Of a DNA stretch of 64,000 bases, positions 34,369-43,460 are shown piece after piece. Source of the DNA: Neobacillus mesonae (lineage in GTDB: Bacteria > Bacillota > Bacilli > Bacillales > Cytobacillaceae); NCBI RefSeq assembly GCF_001636315.1, contig NZ_KV440949.1, forward strand, positions 4,172,084 to 4,236,083, in the 5' to 3' direction. Every line of letters begins with the position of its first letter. The stretch's first letter is position 1. Both the position numbers and the translations under genes were made by a program. The notes under the pieces are model-generated. The model was not told where the DNA came from. It saw only the letters and a program-made list of their open reading frames with translations, and made no database searches.

Positions 34369-34944
34369 TTAGATCAGTTCCTGTTCTGTTTTTTCCTGTT
34401 TTTTGAGTGTTCCGTCTTCTTCAACGAATCTGTTTTCAATATTGTTGAAACAGCGTTCAAAGATTTCCATAAAATCGTCGCCATAAATATTGCGGACAAT
34501 AGCCATCATTTCAATAATTTCAGGAAACTTCCCATATAAATCTCTTAGAGGCATTGCACCGGAAAAGACAGCGTATTCATCCGGTTTGTATGTCTCCATT
34601 AATTGAAGCAGAATTTCTTCTCCTTCAGAAGTGAGCTGAATATATGTGTTCCGCTTATCATTTTCCTTTTTGGAAAATTTCAGCAATCCTCTTTCTTCTA
34701 ATTTTTTTGAAAAATTAAAAGCTGTCGAGACATGCATAACCCCGAATTTAGCCACATCCGATATGGAAGCTCCATTTAAATGGTAGGCAATCCATAAAAT
34801 ATGATGTTCATTGATATTTAAATCAAAGGGTTTAATCCATTGCTGCCAATCTTTTTCAATTGATTTCCATAAGGCCTTACTTAATTGTGCCATTCTTTGA
34901 CTAAAAAGCATCGCTTCCTTCATCGAATATTGTTTCTCTGTCAT
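34369..34944 (-). CDS. hpr: MarR-family transition-state regulator Hpr (ScoC)
   Basis: The 191-residue protein is nearly identical to the B. subtilis regulator in its core: [16 protein letters not shown], then winged-helix [45 protein letters not shown] (about 40-85) and DDFMEIFE near 160. Hpr represses protease genes and sporulation-related genes during the transition to stationary phase. The start at 34944 leaves 9 nt to aggtg; the ATG at 34950 is possible. The C-terminal tail is shorter than in B. subtilis. Confidence 0.94.
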   Translation of the reverse strand: MTEKQYSMKEAMLFSQRMAQLSKALWKSIEKDWQQWIKPFDLNINEHHILWIAYHLNGASISDVAKFGVMHVSTAFNFSKKLEERGLLKFSKKENDKRNTYIQLTSEGEEILLQLMETYKPDEYAVFSGAMPLRDLYGKFPEIIEMMAIVRNIYGDDFMEIFERCFNNIENRFVEEDGTLKKQEKTEQELI

Positions 34945-35198
34945 CCCCATTTTCACCTACTTTTTTATTTCTCTACTATCATTATGCCAATAAAATAAAA
35001 ATTAATAAAGATGTTAATTAACAAAATTTTTAGAAATTGAAAAATTTCTATATTGAAATTTAATTTTTTACTAAAAAGTGCGTTTATTTTTTACATGATT
35101 CTTTAATTCATTGCACCTTGCTCATAGGAATGGACGGTTTATCATATAAATAGTTACAGCACCAAAGGATTTTGAATCCTGGCAGAGGGGGCTGCAAA

Positions 35199-35390
35199 TT
35201 GAAATTTATAACCGTGTTGTTTTTTATACTGTGTGTGATCCTATTTCTAGGATCAGGTAAATACTTTGCTGATGTAAAAAGACCTGGTGTTTATCCGCCA
35301 AAGCAAATTTTAAAGTCTAGAGCTCTTGTTTGTGCCTCTGGAGGAGGAATTTGCCTTCTCATCGCACTAATGTTTTCTTACTTTTCATAA
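35199..35390 (+). CDS. Small two-helix membrane protein, unknown
   Basis: The 63-residue protein has an N-terminal helix (KFITVLFFILCVILFLG) and a second near the C-terminus (ALVCASGGGICLLIALMF), joined by a short polar loop with KRPGVYPPKQ. The TTG at 35199 follows agaggggg at 7-9 nt. A strong terminator follows. I do not recognise a family. Confidence 0.65.
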   Translation: MKFITVLFFILCVILFLGSGKYFADVKRPGVYPPKQILKSRALVCASGGGICLLIALMFSYFS

Positions 35391-35411
35391 TAGTCTAACA
35401 TAATTAATTTA

Positions 35412-35442
35412 AGAAAAGAACCCTTAAAGGGTTCTTTTCTTA
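35412..35442. terminator. Bidirectional terminator between the small membrane gene and trpP
   Basis: A perfect 13-bp stem (35412-35424 with 35430-35442, AAGAAAAGAACCC and its complement) closes a 5-nt loop, with T-rich ends on both strands. Confidence 0.9.
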
Positions 35443-35455
35443 ACAGCCCCATGCA

Positions 35456-35983
35456 TTATTTCTGGATCACGGAACCTGATGATATTTTTGTTCTTTTGAA
35501 GATGGATTGTGCAACTGGATACACAATAACCATTACGACAGTATTAATAACGATAGCAGGTAAGACACCTACAGCAAATATTGCCGTAAACGGACCTGGC
35601 AGGCCAACAATGAAATAGGCAGCAGTTAAAAAGACTGTACCTGACACCAATGTTCCGACAGCCGTTAAAATGCCGACACTGATAATTGAGTATCGGAATT
35701 TTTTTAATGCCAAAAATAATCCAAAGAAAACTAAGGCAGTAATCGGCTTATCAATTATGTTAGGAATTTGGCCGCCAGGGAATGCAGTAGTTAATGCTGT
35801 CAAAATTCCCGTTACAATTGCCATAAGCATCACACTTTTAATTTCTGGGACAAGTATTATACCTAAAAACATCATTGCAAGCATCATATCCGGCTTAATT
35901 GAAAGGGAAGCAGGCATGATTGTATGCAGGACAACCCCAATCCCCGCTAAAAGTGCTAAAATTACCAGGTTTTTCGTATTCAT
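35456..35983 (-). CDS. trpP: Tryptophan transporter TrpP
   Basis: The 175-residue protein has about five hydrophobic segments, starting MNTKNLVILALLAGIGVVLHT, and matches TrpP (YhaG) in size, topology and place near hit and hpr. It takes up tryptophan through the cytoplasmic membrane. In B. subtilis its translation is blocked by TRAP binding to the leader; the leader here has a few suitable triplets. serC, which separates trpP from hit in B. subtilis, is absent here. Confidence 0.9.
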   Translation of the reverse strand: MNTKNLVILALLAGIGVVLHTIMPASLSIKPDMMLAMMFLGIILVPEIKSVMLMAIVTGILTALTTAFPGGQIPNIIDKPITALVFFGLFLALKKFRYSIISVGILTAVGTLVSGTVFLTAAYFIVGLPGPFTAIFAVGVLPAIVINTVVMVIVYPVAQSIFKRTKISSGSVIQK

Positions 35984-36041
35984 TTCTCATCTCTCCTCTG
36001 CTTTTCTCGAGCTTTTGTTTCTCCTGCAGTGCTCTCACTGC
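35984..36041 (-). promoter_or_regulatory. Possible TRAP-binding region over the trpP ribosome site
   Basis: On the minus strand GAG triplets occur at 35998-35996, 35993-35991 and 35988-35986 with exact 2-nt spacers, covering the ribosome site and touching the ATG. Further GAGs lie at 36008, 36023 and 36034-36036 with irregular spacing. TRAP sites normally have nine to eleven triplets, so this is incomplete. A 6-bp hairpin GCAGTG/CACTGC lies just upstream. Confidence 0.35.
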
Positions 36042-36111
36042 CTGCAGCGAAAAACTTAACCTCATTATAGCATATTAATATAATGTTAATAAAGGTGTAA
36101 TTTTCAGAAAA

Positions 36112-36537
36112 CTATTTTTGAAGGTGTTGGGCAATATCAGCTGCCATCTGGCTTAGCATTTGCGGTGTATAGTCGCTTTGATTGTTCTTCCAAACCGCCC
36201 CGAAGCCATCCCCTTTTCCATAGCGCGGGATTAAATGGACGTGAAAATGGAAAACAGTTTGTCCGGCTTTTTCACCATTATTATTAACTAGGTTTAATCC
36301 GACAAGTTCAAATTCTGTTTTTAAGGCATTAGCAATCGTAGGCACGACTTCGAAAATATTTTTTGCGATTTCCGGTGTTAATTCATACAGATTTTCTTTA
36401 TGTACCTTTGGAATTACCAGCGTATGTCCTTTGGTAACCTGACTGATATCCATAAATGCAACCACATGTTCATTTTCAAATACTTTGGAGGAAGGGATTT
36501 CTCCATTAACAATTTTACAAAAAATACATTCACTCAT
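36112..36537 (-). CDS. hit: HIT-family nucleotide-binding protein Hit
   Basis: The 141-residue protein has the histidine-triad motif FHFHVHLIPRY (about 95-105) and the family start CIFCKIVNGEIPSSKV with a CxxC. HIT proteins hydrolyse or transfer nucleotidyl groups from dinucleotides or AMP-lysine-type substrates. It is divergent from ecsA as in B. subtilis, but with a much longer intergenic stretch. Confidence 0.95.
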   Translation of the reverse strand: MSECIFCKIVNGEIPSSKVFENEHVVAFMDISQVTKGHTLVIPKVHKENLYELTPEIAKNIFEVVPTIANALKTEFELVGLNLVNNNGEKAGQTVFHFHVHLIPRYGKGDGFGAVWKNNQSDYTPQMLSQMAADIAQHLQK

Positions 36538-36794
36538 GTTTTACACAGCCTTTCATTATAGTTTTGTCTCATTTTACCACAAATCTATCCATCCAATAAA
36601 GGCGGTAAGCAGAGCTAAACTATACTGAATTTATAAGTGGAAAGTTATTATAATTTCCGAGTTCTAAAAAATGGGTTATAATGCGGCGCTCCGCCCCTTT
36701 TCATCACAAGAAAAGAGCAGGATCCGCATGGAATCCCGCCCTCTTGAAGGGGAACTGCTTCAAATTCGACGTTCAATTAGGAATGTTTCTTTGA

Positions 36795-37073
36795 TAAACA
36801 CCTCATTTGACAATTTAGTGTTTGGTTAAAGAATCATCATTGTTCAAGCTGACCATCCCCTAAATGTTTTTATCGGTTACCTTACCTATAAAAACGGACG
36901 ATGTCTGCGATAAACACCTCATTTGTTAGGTTATTTACCAAAACTGAGTGGTGTTATAGAACTCATAATGGTTTTCCTGCACATTGTACAATACAACCAT
37001 CCCCTTGTTATGAAACGTTTTTAGAAGCTATTCTGGATTGAAACGAATATTGTCTTTTGTAGACACCTCATTT
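36795..37073. repeat. Degenerate repeats in the 700-bp hit-ecsA intergenic region
   Basis: TAAACACCTCATTTG occurs at 36795-36809 and 36911-36925, and a close variant (TAGACACCTCATTT) at 37060-37073. Between them lie weaker shared blocks, such as ACCATCCCCT near 36861 and 36993 and CGTTTTT-type runs, so the region looks like two to three worn copies of a 116-149 bp unit. On the minus strand each core starts ATGAGGTGT and opens only a very short frame. No gene is convincing between 36538 and 37238. Confidence 0.6.
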
Positions 37074-37238
37074 CAAGTTTGAGATGAATTTCTTCATCAA
37101 GTGAATTTCCCCTTCGAAGATTATGATGTCCGCTTCATAGCAATATATACAAAATTTACGATAAAAAAGTGAAATTCTATTTTTATTAACCACAATTTGT
37201 TAAAATAACAATAATCATGCTATGGAAGGACGTTGTAC

Positions 37239-37979
37239 ATGGCTTTATTGTCAATTGAAAATCTTGTTGGAGGCTATACAAGAAACCCCGTTCTAAAAGA
37301 TATCTCCTTTGAAGTTAAGGAAAAGGAATTAGTTGGCTTAATCGGCTTAAATGGAGCTGGGAAAAGCACAACCATTAAACATATTATCGGTTTGATGGAA
37401 CCTCATCAAGGATCGATAAAGATTAACGACAAAATCTTCACAAACGACAAAGAGGCATATCGCAGGATGTTTACATTTGTACCGGAAACACCTGTATTGT
37501 ATGAAGAACTGACCCTAGAGGAGCATTTACGTTTAACCGCAATGGCTTACGGATTAGATGAAGCAGCCTATAAAGAACGAATTTTTCCTTTATTGGAGGA
37601 ATTTCGGATGGAAAAACGGCTAAAGTGGTTCCCGGCGCATTTCTCCAAAGGGATGAAGCAAAAGGTGATGATTATGTGTGCTTTTCTTGTGCAGCCATCG
37701 CTTTATATTGTTGACGAACCGTTTGTCGGGCTGGACCCGCTTGGCATCCAATCCCTTCTTGATTTGATGAAAAAAATGAAGGATAATGGCGCAGGCATTT
37801 TGATGTCTACGCATATTCTGGCAACCGCGGAAAAATACTGTGATCGCTTCGTGATTCTTCATGATGGTAAAATCAGAGCAAAGGGAACCCTTCAAGAATT
37901 AAGAAACGAGTTTGGAATGCCGGAAGCATCACTTGATGACCTTTATATCCAATTAACAAAGGAAGAAAAATATGTTTGA
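37239..37979 (+). CDS. ecsA: ABC transporter ATPase EcsA
   Basis: The 246-residue ATPase has Walker A GLNGAGKST (about 37), signature FSKGMKQKV and Walker B LYIVDEPFVGLDP. EcsAB in B. subtilis affects protein secretion, competence, sporulation and intramembrane proteolysis by RasP. The ATG at 37239 follows ggaagga. ecsB overlaps the end by 8 nt. Confidence 0.95.
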   Translation: MALLSIENLVGGYTRNPVLKDISFEVKEKELVGLIGLNGAGKSTTIKHIIGLMEPHQGSIKINDKIFTNDKEAYRRMFTFVPETPVLYEELTLEEHLRLTAMAYGLDEAAYKERIFPLLEEFRMEKRLKWFPAHFSKGMKQKVMIMCAFLVQPSLYIVDEPFVGLDPLGIQSLLDLMKKMKDNGAGILMSTHILATAEKYCDRFVILHDGKIRAKGTLQELRNEFGMPEASLDDLYIQLTKEEKYV

Positions 37980-39183
37980 TGATAAGAAATTGTGGAGAGA
38001 CAGGGCTGGGAACCGGCTTAAGGATTTAAGCAGGTATTTAAAATATATTTTTAATGGGCATCTTGTCATTGTATTATTATTTCTCATCGGAACAGCTGCC
38101 TTTTATTATCAGAAATGGATTGAGACACTTCCGGCGAATTTTCCAGCTGAAGCGATTCTGGCTGTCATCCTAAGTCTATTTCTTACTTATAGTCCCGTAT
38201 ATAATTTTTTACTTGATGCAGATAAAGTCTTTCTAATAGCAGTGGAGGAGAAATTAAAAGGCTATTTTCTGCGCTCTGGCGGGGCAAGTATTGTGTTTCA
38301 AGGATACATTCTGTTAATGGTGCTTGCGGTACTGATGCCGATGTATGCTCATGCAAAAGCAAATGGGTTCAAGTTATTTTTACCCATATTAATCGTGCTA
38401 ATAGTGGTTAAATTGTGGAACTTGGCGGTAAAATGGCGGATTCTATATTTTGTCCAGCTGTCTGTCCAAAGATGGGACATGATCGTTCGTTATTTTATTA
38501 ATCTAACCTTTACATATTTACTGTTAAAACAAGCCAATGTCATGATTCTTCTTATCATTGGAATCGTTATGCTGCTTTATTTCCGTTATTTTTACGCACG
38601 AACAAGGAAAATGGGGTTAAAGTGGGATGTATTAATTGAGCAGGAAGAAAAACGGATGGCTTCCTTTTACCGGCTTGCTAATATGTTCACGGATGTGCCA
38701 AATATTAAGGATACGGTTAAGCGTAGAAAATACCTAGATGTATTGATCAGCCGTATTTCATTTTCGCAGGACCAAACTTATATGTATCTGTTTTCCCGGG
38801 CTTTTCTCCGTTCTTCTGATTATCTTGGTCTATTTGTCCGATTAACGGTGATCGGTTCACTGGCAATTTATTTTATTTCTTTCGGAATGGGACAAATATT
38901 GCTTAGCGTGTTATTCCTGTATTTAACCGGTTTTCAATTACTGCCGCTTTACAGACATCACCAAAACAAGCTGTGGGTCAGCTTATATCCTGTTGGTGCT
39001 CAAGTGCAACAGAAGTCGTTCCAGACTTTGCTAATAATTATTTTATCAGTTGAAGCGGTTATTTTTGCATTGCTTATCCTTATTAAAGGCGAGGCAGCTG
39101 CCGCATTACTTGACCTGCTGGCAGGATCGATCTTCAATTGGCTGTTTGTGTATGTATATAGTAAAAAACGTTTAAAGGATTAA
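37972..39183 (+). CDS. ecsB: ABC transporter permease EcsB
   Basis: The 403-residue membrane protein has about eight to ten hydrophobic segments and the EcsB pattern, including DKVFLIAVEEKLKGYF and the cytoplasmic stretch YARTRKMGLKWDVLIEQEEKRM (about 200-222). It is the membrane partner of EcsA and is translationally coupled by an 8-nt overlap. Confidence 0.94.
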   Translation: MFDDKKLWRDRAGNRLKDLSRYLKYIFNGHLVIVLLFLIGTAAFYYQKWIETLPANFPAEAILAVILSLFLTYSPVYNFLLDADKVFLIAVEEKLKGYFLRSGGASIVFQGYILLMVLAVLMPMYAHAKANGFKLFLPILIVLIVVKLWNLAVKWRILYFVQLSVQRWDMIVRYFINLTFTYLLLKQANVMILLIIGIVMLLYFRYFYARTRKMGLKWDVLIEQEEKRMASFYRLANMFTDVPNIKDTVKRRKYLDVLISRISFSQDQTYMYLFSRAFLRSSDYLGLFVRLTVIGSLAIYFISFGMGQILLSVLFLYLTGFQLLPLYRHHQNKLWVSLYPVGAQVQQKSFQTLLIIILSVEAVIFALLILIKGEAAAALLDLLAGSIFNWLFVYVYSKKRLKD

Positions 39184-39187
39184 TAAG

Positions 39188-39218
39188 ATCCCCTTTCAGT
39201 GATGAAGGGGATTTTTTA
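39188..39218 (+). terminator. Intrinsic terminator after ecsB
   Basis: ATCCCCTT (39188-39195) pairs with AAGGGGAT (39205-39212), followed by TTTTTT. It separates ecsAB from ecsC, so ecsC may depend on read-through or its own promoter. Confidence 0.85.
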
Positions 39219-39278
39219 TCAAAAAATTAGGCGGATTTCTTGGTCCTTTCGCATAATTATAGCTAAGGGGTGTAAACG

Positions 39279-40001
39279 ATGAATGAGTATGAATTGAAGG
39301 TATATGATGAAGTTGAGGATTGGAAGCGGAAGTTAACTAGACGCTCGGGAATGATGAAACGACTCTCGAAAAAGGCACAGGTTAAAGTGAATGAGTACAT
39401 TCCCGACAAAGTTCACCAAATGATGACTGACAGCATCAAGGCAATGGTGAAAGCGACGTTATTCGGCTCACAATTGACTACTAATCATAATCAAGCCCTG
39501 GGTCTTACTTTGGAAGAAAAGGATGAACTCGTTCGGAAAAAAATCTCCACCTATCAGAAAACAGCGATTGTGGAAGGAGCCGGTACAGGTGCAGGAGGAA
39601 TTTTGCTGGGTTTGGCGGATTTCCCGCTGCTGCTCTCAATTGAAATGAAATTTTTATTTGAGACAGCAGCTATTTATGGTTTTAATACAAAAGAGTACGA
39701 AGAAAGGTTATTTATTCTCCATGTTTTTCAGCTGGCTTTTTCAAGTGATGAAATCCGAAGGCAAACGCTTGAGGATATTGAAAAGTGGGAGAGCCGTAAA
39801 GAGCAGCTTGTGGAAATGGATTGGCGAAAGTTCCAGCAGGAATACCGTGATTATATTGATCTTGCAAAAATGCTCCAGCTTGTTCCGGGAATCGGGGCGT
39901 TTGTTGGTGCGTATGCAAATAACAATATTCTAAAAACACTTGGTGAAACCGCCATGAATGCTTATCGCTTACGGCTATTGCAAAAAGCCCCTGAACTGTA
40001 A
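39279..40001 (+). CDS. ecsC: EcsC family protein
   Basis: The 240-residue protein fits EcsC (about 236 in B. subtilis): helical N-terminus, a Gly-rich central segment (VEGAGTGAGGILLGLADFPLLLSIEMKFLFE, about 90-122) that may associate with membrane, and the end IGAFVGAYANNNILKTLGETAMNAYRLR. Its function is unknown. It starts after aaggggtg. Confidence 0.93.
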   Translation: MNEYELKVYDEVEDWKRKLTRRSGMMKRLSKKAQVKVNEYIPDKVHQMMTDSIKAMVKATLFGSQLTTNHNQALGLTLEEKDELVRKKISTYQKTAIVEGAGTGAGGILLGLADFPLLLSIEMKFLFETAAIYGFNTKEYEERLFILHVFQLAFSSDEIRRQTLEDIEKWESRKEQLVEMDWRKFQQEYRDYIDLAKMLQLVPGIGAFVGAYANNNILKTLGETAMNAYRLRLLQKAPEL

Positions 40002-40018
40002 ACCGTTCCGGGGCTTTT
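39984..40018. terminator. Shared terminator of convergent ecsC and the transporter gene
   Basis: AAAGCCCC (39984-39991, inside the ecsC end) pairs with GGGGCTTT (40010-40017), extended by GAAC/GTTC, with a T-run on the plus strand and A-run on the other side. Confidence 0.85.
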
Positions 40019-40021
40019 ATT

Positions 40022-41419
40022 TCAGATTAAAAACATTGCGGCTATTGTGGTTACTATGAGTCCGATTACTACGGGGACAAGATTCCGTCTTGCCAGCTCA
40101 AAGGGGTCGACATTACAAATAGCGGCAGCAGGGATTAAGGCCCACGGGATAAGTGTTCCGCCTCCGACCCAGATTGCGGCTATTTGTCCTAAGGCGGTCA
40201 GCGTGGCGGCGCCTTTGCCGATAGCAACAGCGAATAAACCTGCTACTGAGCCGGCTAAGGAAATACCGGAAAAACCGGATCCATCCAGCCCTGTGATCGC
40301 TCCAACAATTGTTAAGGTGACAGCTCCGACGGCTTTACTTAACGGGACGATATTGGCCAGGGCAAGACCTAAATCATTGACAATTCCATGCGAGGCTTTC
40401 GGTAAATATTCGCCAATAATTTTTGTAAAACCCTCATCGCCTAAGTAGAAGAATGCGGCAATGGGAATAACCGGACCAAATACTTTAAAGCCAAATTGAA
40501 AGCCCTCAATTAGAAATTGGGTTGTTTTTTCAAGCCCTTTGCTTTTGTATCCTGTTAAAGAGATAAGCAGAAGAATTATGATGGAAGTTCCACCGATTAA
40601 TGCAGTGGCATCTCCACCAGTCAAATCAAGGATAGACATGGCCGCGACATCTGCTGCAAATAATAATGGCACTAATACCGCAAAGAAATGTTTTTGACTA
40701 ATGGATAGAAGAGCCTGCTCACTTGGGGTTTCCGCTGAAGAAACAGGCATAACCTCCGTACTTGCTTTTAGTTTTCCCTGCTTCATATCGCGCTGCAGCA
40801 AATAGAAGGCAGTAATAGTTGTGACAATTCCCATGATAAAGACTAAAGGGACACTGGCCTCAATTACATCTGAGATGGGAATCCCTGCTGCATCTGAGGT
40901 TAACTTGGGAGCTGCTTGAATGACAAAATCTCCGGATAAAGCAATCCCGTGGCCAAACAGATTCATCGCCATGGCGACGCCCAATGCCGGAAGTCCTGCA
41001 CGAATCGCCACAGGAAGGAGAACCGCTCCTAATAGAGCGACCGCCGGCGACGGCCAGAAAAACCAGGAAATCATCATCATCAGAATCCCAATGGTCCAAT
41101 AGGCCAGTGCTGGTGTACGAATCAGCTTTCTGAACGGAGAAATCATCACATCATTGATTCCCGTTTTGGTTAAGGTATGACTCATTGCAACAATTATGGA
41201 AATGACGAGAATCGTCGACAATAATTCGGTAATCGCATAGCTAAAACTATTAAAAATGCTGCTTATAGAATCACTTAAACCGCCTGTTGCAGTAATCGCA
41301 ATTAAGAAAATCCCAACAATACAGACAATGGTCGTATCTCTTCTCATCACCATAAAGCCAATAATAAGAGCAATAAAAACCACATATATCCAATGAAGAG
41401 CAGTTAACTCTACAACCAT
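40022..41419 (-). CDS. yhfA: Multi-pass membrane transporter, YhfA-like
   Basis: The 465-residue protein has about eleven hydrophobic segments, with Gly/Ser-rich turns such as NLFGHGIALSGDF and ITGLDGSGFSGISLAGSV that recall ion-transporter superfamily carriers. Size and start resemble B. subtilis YhfA, an uncharacterised transporter found a little further along that chromosome. I cannot name a substrate. The start follows aaaggggg. It stands alone and convergent to ecsC. Confidence 0.75.
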   Translation of the reverse strand: MVVELTALHWIYVVFIALIIGFMVMRRDTTIVCIVGIFLIAITATGGLSDSISSIFNSFSYAITELLSTILVISIIVAMSHTLTKTGINDVMISPFRKLIRTPALAYWTIGILMMMISWFFWPSPAVALLGAVLLPVAIRAGLPALGVAMAMNLFGHGIALSGDFVIQAAPKLTSDAAGIPISDVIEASVPLVFIMGIVTTITAFYLLQRDMKQGKLKASTEVMPVSSAETPSEQALLSISQKHFFAVLVPLLFAADVAAMSILDLTGGDATALIGGTSIIILLLISLTGYKSKGLEKTTQFLIEGFQFGFKVFGPVIPIAAFFYLGDEGFTKIIGEYLPKASHGIVNDLGLALANIVPLSKAVGAVTLTIVGAITGLDGSGFSGISLAGSVAGLFAVAIGKGAATLTALGQIAAIWVGGGTLIPWALIPAAAICNVDPFELARRNLVPVVIGLIVTTIAAMFLI

Positions 41420-41497
41420 TCACTTTACCCCCTTTCTACACCCGCTAGGCTATTGCCCCAAAGGATGTAATATTAGAATATGAAATCCATAAAAAAA

Positions 41498-41543
41498 CGG
41501 TGTCAGGCACTCATGTGAAAAATTCACATGGTGCCTGACACCG
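41498..41543. repeat. Dispersed palindromic element, copy 2
   Basis: CGGTGTCAGGCA (41498-41509) and CATGTGAA (41512-41519) pair with TTCACATG (41523-41530) and TGCCTGACACCG (41532-41543). Apart from the central bases it is the same as the element at 8781-8822. It touches the hmoB stop codon and would act as its terminator. Confidence 0.85.
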
Positions 41544-42035
41544 TTATTCGGTAATCATATATTCGCTGGTGTAAGGTGCGCTTTCGAAGATTTTTTGTTG
41601 TCCGCTGCTGATGGTGTTTTGGTGGTCTGCGAGAAAGTTTGCCGGTGAGCTTTGCCATTTTTCATAATCTGTCTCGTTTTCCCAAACACTCATAATGATG
41701 TACGTATTGGAGGTTAACGGGCGAAGGACTCTTAATGCAATCAATCCGGAAACGTTTTTAAGCACTACCCCCTTACCTTTCATTTGGTGTTCAAATAACG
41801 GACGTCCTTCTTCCGTGACCGGGATATTATTCATTATGGCAAATCCTTCATTTGGTATTTCGCCGATGGCCTCAATCGCCTCATATCTCCGTGGAGCGCT
41901 GAATACCGTTTTTCCTGCTGTTTCATGAAGTAACAAGGCACCATTCTGGTTTACCATCATTACCATTTCCCCAGGATATTTGTTTTCAATCTTTTTTAAG
42001 AAATCAAACGTACCTGTTGTCATATAGACATTCAC
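41544..42035 (-). CDS. hmoB: Haem-degrading monooxygenase HmoB
   Basis: The 163-residue protein has a C-terminal antibiotic-biosynthesis-monooxygenase fold (about 65-150, with IALRVLRPLTSNTYIIMSVWENETDYEKWQSSPAF-like pattern) and an N-terminal extension, as in B. subtilis HmoB (YhgC, 166 residues). The enzyme opens the haem ring. Its place directly upstream of and divergent from hemE links haem breakdown to haem synthesis, as in B. subtilis. Confidence 0.88.
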   Translation of the reverse strand: MNVYMTTGTFDFLKKIENKYPGEMVMMVNQNGALLLHETAGKTVFSAPRRYEAIEAIGEIPNEGFAIMNNIPVTEEGRPLFEHQMKGKGVVLKNVSGLIALRVLRPLTSNTYIIMSVWENETDYEKWQSSPANFLADHQNTISSGQQKIFESAPYTSEYMITE

Positions 42036-42105
42036 AAAATCATCCCCTTAGTTTAAGCTATATTTATTATTATTCCACTGGATTTGCCGAAAAAACGACT
42101 TTTTT

Positions 42106-42132
42106 TTGACAGTTTGGGTTGTTTACTATACA
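42106..42132 (+). promoter_or_regulatory. Candidate promoter of hemEHY
   Basis: TTGACA (42106-42111) is followed after 15 nt by TATACA (42127-42132). The spacer is short, but both boxes are good, and the site lies in the hmoB-hemE gap. Confidence 0.5.
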
Positions 42133-42244
42133 CGAATAGGAATAATCGCTATAGTGGAGACAGTATGCATATGTAAGTTTTTAAAATTATGCTATATATA
42201 TTAAAATGAATAGCAGACAAGTCTTGAAAGGTGGACTGTATGGA

Positions 42245-43291
42245 ATGACAAAACAAATCAATGAAACATTTTTAAAAGCGGCAAAAGGGGAGAAGACAGA
42301 CCATGTACCAGTTTGGTATATGCGCCAGGCAGGGCGTTCGCAGCCGGAGTACCGTGAAATTAAAGAAAAATATTCTTTATTTGAAATCACACATCAGCCT
42401 GAGCTTTGTGCTTATGTAACCCGTCTTCCGGTTGAACAATATAATGTTGACGCCGCTATTTTATATAAAGATATTATGACACCGCTTCCTGCAATGGGCA
42501 TGCATGTTGAAATTAAGGGCGGTATTGGGCCGGTAATCGACAATCCGATACAATCTCTTGCTGATGTGGAAAAATTGGCAGAAATACATCCTGAGGAAGA
42601 TATTCCTTACGTTTTAGATACAATCAAATTATTAACACAAGAACAATTATCCGTTCCATTAATCGGTTTTTCGGGAGCGCCGTTTACATTGGCAAGCTAC
42701 ATGATTGAAGGAGGGCCATCAAAGAACTATAACAAAACAAAAGCATTCATGCACTCGGAACCAAAGGCTTGGTTTGCGTTAATGGACAAATTAGGCGATA
42801 TGGTGATTACATATGTGAAAGCGCAGATTGGTGCCGGAGTAAGAGCGATTCAGATTTTCGATTCTTGGGTCGGCGCTTTGAATGTGGAGGATTACCGTTA
42901 CTATATTAAACCGGTAATGAATCGAATCTTTACAGAATTACGAAAAGAAAATGTTCCATTAATTATGTTTGGTGTTGGAGCCAGCCATTTGGCTTTGGAA
43001 TGGAATGATCTGCCGCTGGATGTTGTCGGCTTAGATTGGCGTCTGCCGATCTCTAAAGCAAGGGAAATGGGCATCCATAAAACGGTTCAAGGCAACCTCG
43101 ACCCGGCCATTTTACTTGCACCTTGGGAAGTCATTGAAGAAAAAGCAAAGGCCATTTTAGATCAAGGTATGGCAGGGGGCGGTTATATCTTTAATTTAGG
43201 ACACGGTGTGTTCCCGTCTGTGAAACCCGAAACATTAAAGCGATTAACAGCCTTTGTTCATGAATATTCGGCTTCCAAACTTGGCCGCTAA
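42245..43291 (+). CDS. hemE: Uroporphyrinogen decarboxylase HemE
   Basis: The 348-residue enzyme removes the four acetate carboxyl groups of uroporphyrinogen III. The signature [15 protein letters not shown] is near 20-35, and [17 protein letters not shown] near 140 and GLDWR near 265 line the active site. The ATG at 42245 follows aaaggtgg, and the earlier in-frame ATG has no ribosome site. It leads the cluster hemE-hemH-hemY of the coproporphyrin-dependent haem pathway. Confidence 0.97.
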   Translation: MTKQINETFLKAAKGEKTDHVPVWYMRQAGRSQPEYREIKEKYSLFEITHQPELCAYVTRLPVEQYNVDAAILYKDIMTPLPAMGMHVEIKGGIGPVIDNPIQSLADVEKLAEIHPEEDIPYVLDTIKLLTQEQLSVPLIGFSGAPFTLASYMIEGGPSKNYNKTKAFMHSEPKAWFALMDKLGDMVITYVKAQIGAGVRAIQIFDSWVGALNVEDYRYYIKPVMNRIFTELRKENVPLIMFGVGASHLALEWNDLPLDVVGLDWRLPISKAREMGIHKTVQGNLDPAILLAPWEVIEEKAKAILDQGMAGGGYIFNLGHGVFPSVKPETLKRLTAFVHEYSASKLGR

Positions 43292-43360
43292 GGTAGTGTG
43301 TAAGTTTGTTCATTGGTAAACCGGCTTTTATTTTGGCAAAATAAAAGAGTTATTTAAGTA

Positions 43361-43409
43361 AGGGTCACGAAGGTGCATTCGTGTAATTTGCTGTGCGCTG
43401 GGTGACCCT
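43361..43409 (+). promoter_or_regulatory. Competing hairpins between hemE and hemH
   Basis: AGGGTCAC (43361-43368) is complementary to GTGACCCT (43402-43409). CACGAA (43366-43371) can instead pair with TTCGTG (43378-43383). The two stems share the CAC bases, so they cannot both form. A short T-run follows at 43417. It may be an RNA switch, a processing site or a partial terminator; nothing further supports a specific role. Confidence 0.4.
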
Positions 43410-43460
43410 AGTAGAATTTTTAAAGGGAAATCAAACAGATTTTAAAATGAGGTGCAAGAA

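Noticed and set aside
36677..36795. Short plus-strand frame (start MRRSAPFHHKK) before the hit-ecsA repeats
   Set aside because: There is no ribosome site at a useful distance and no recognisable protein pattern.
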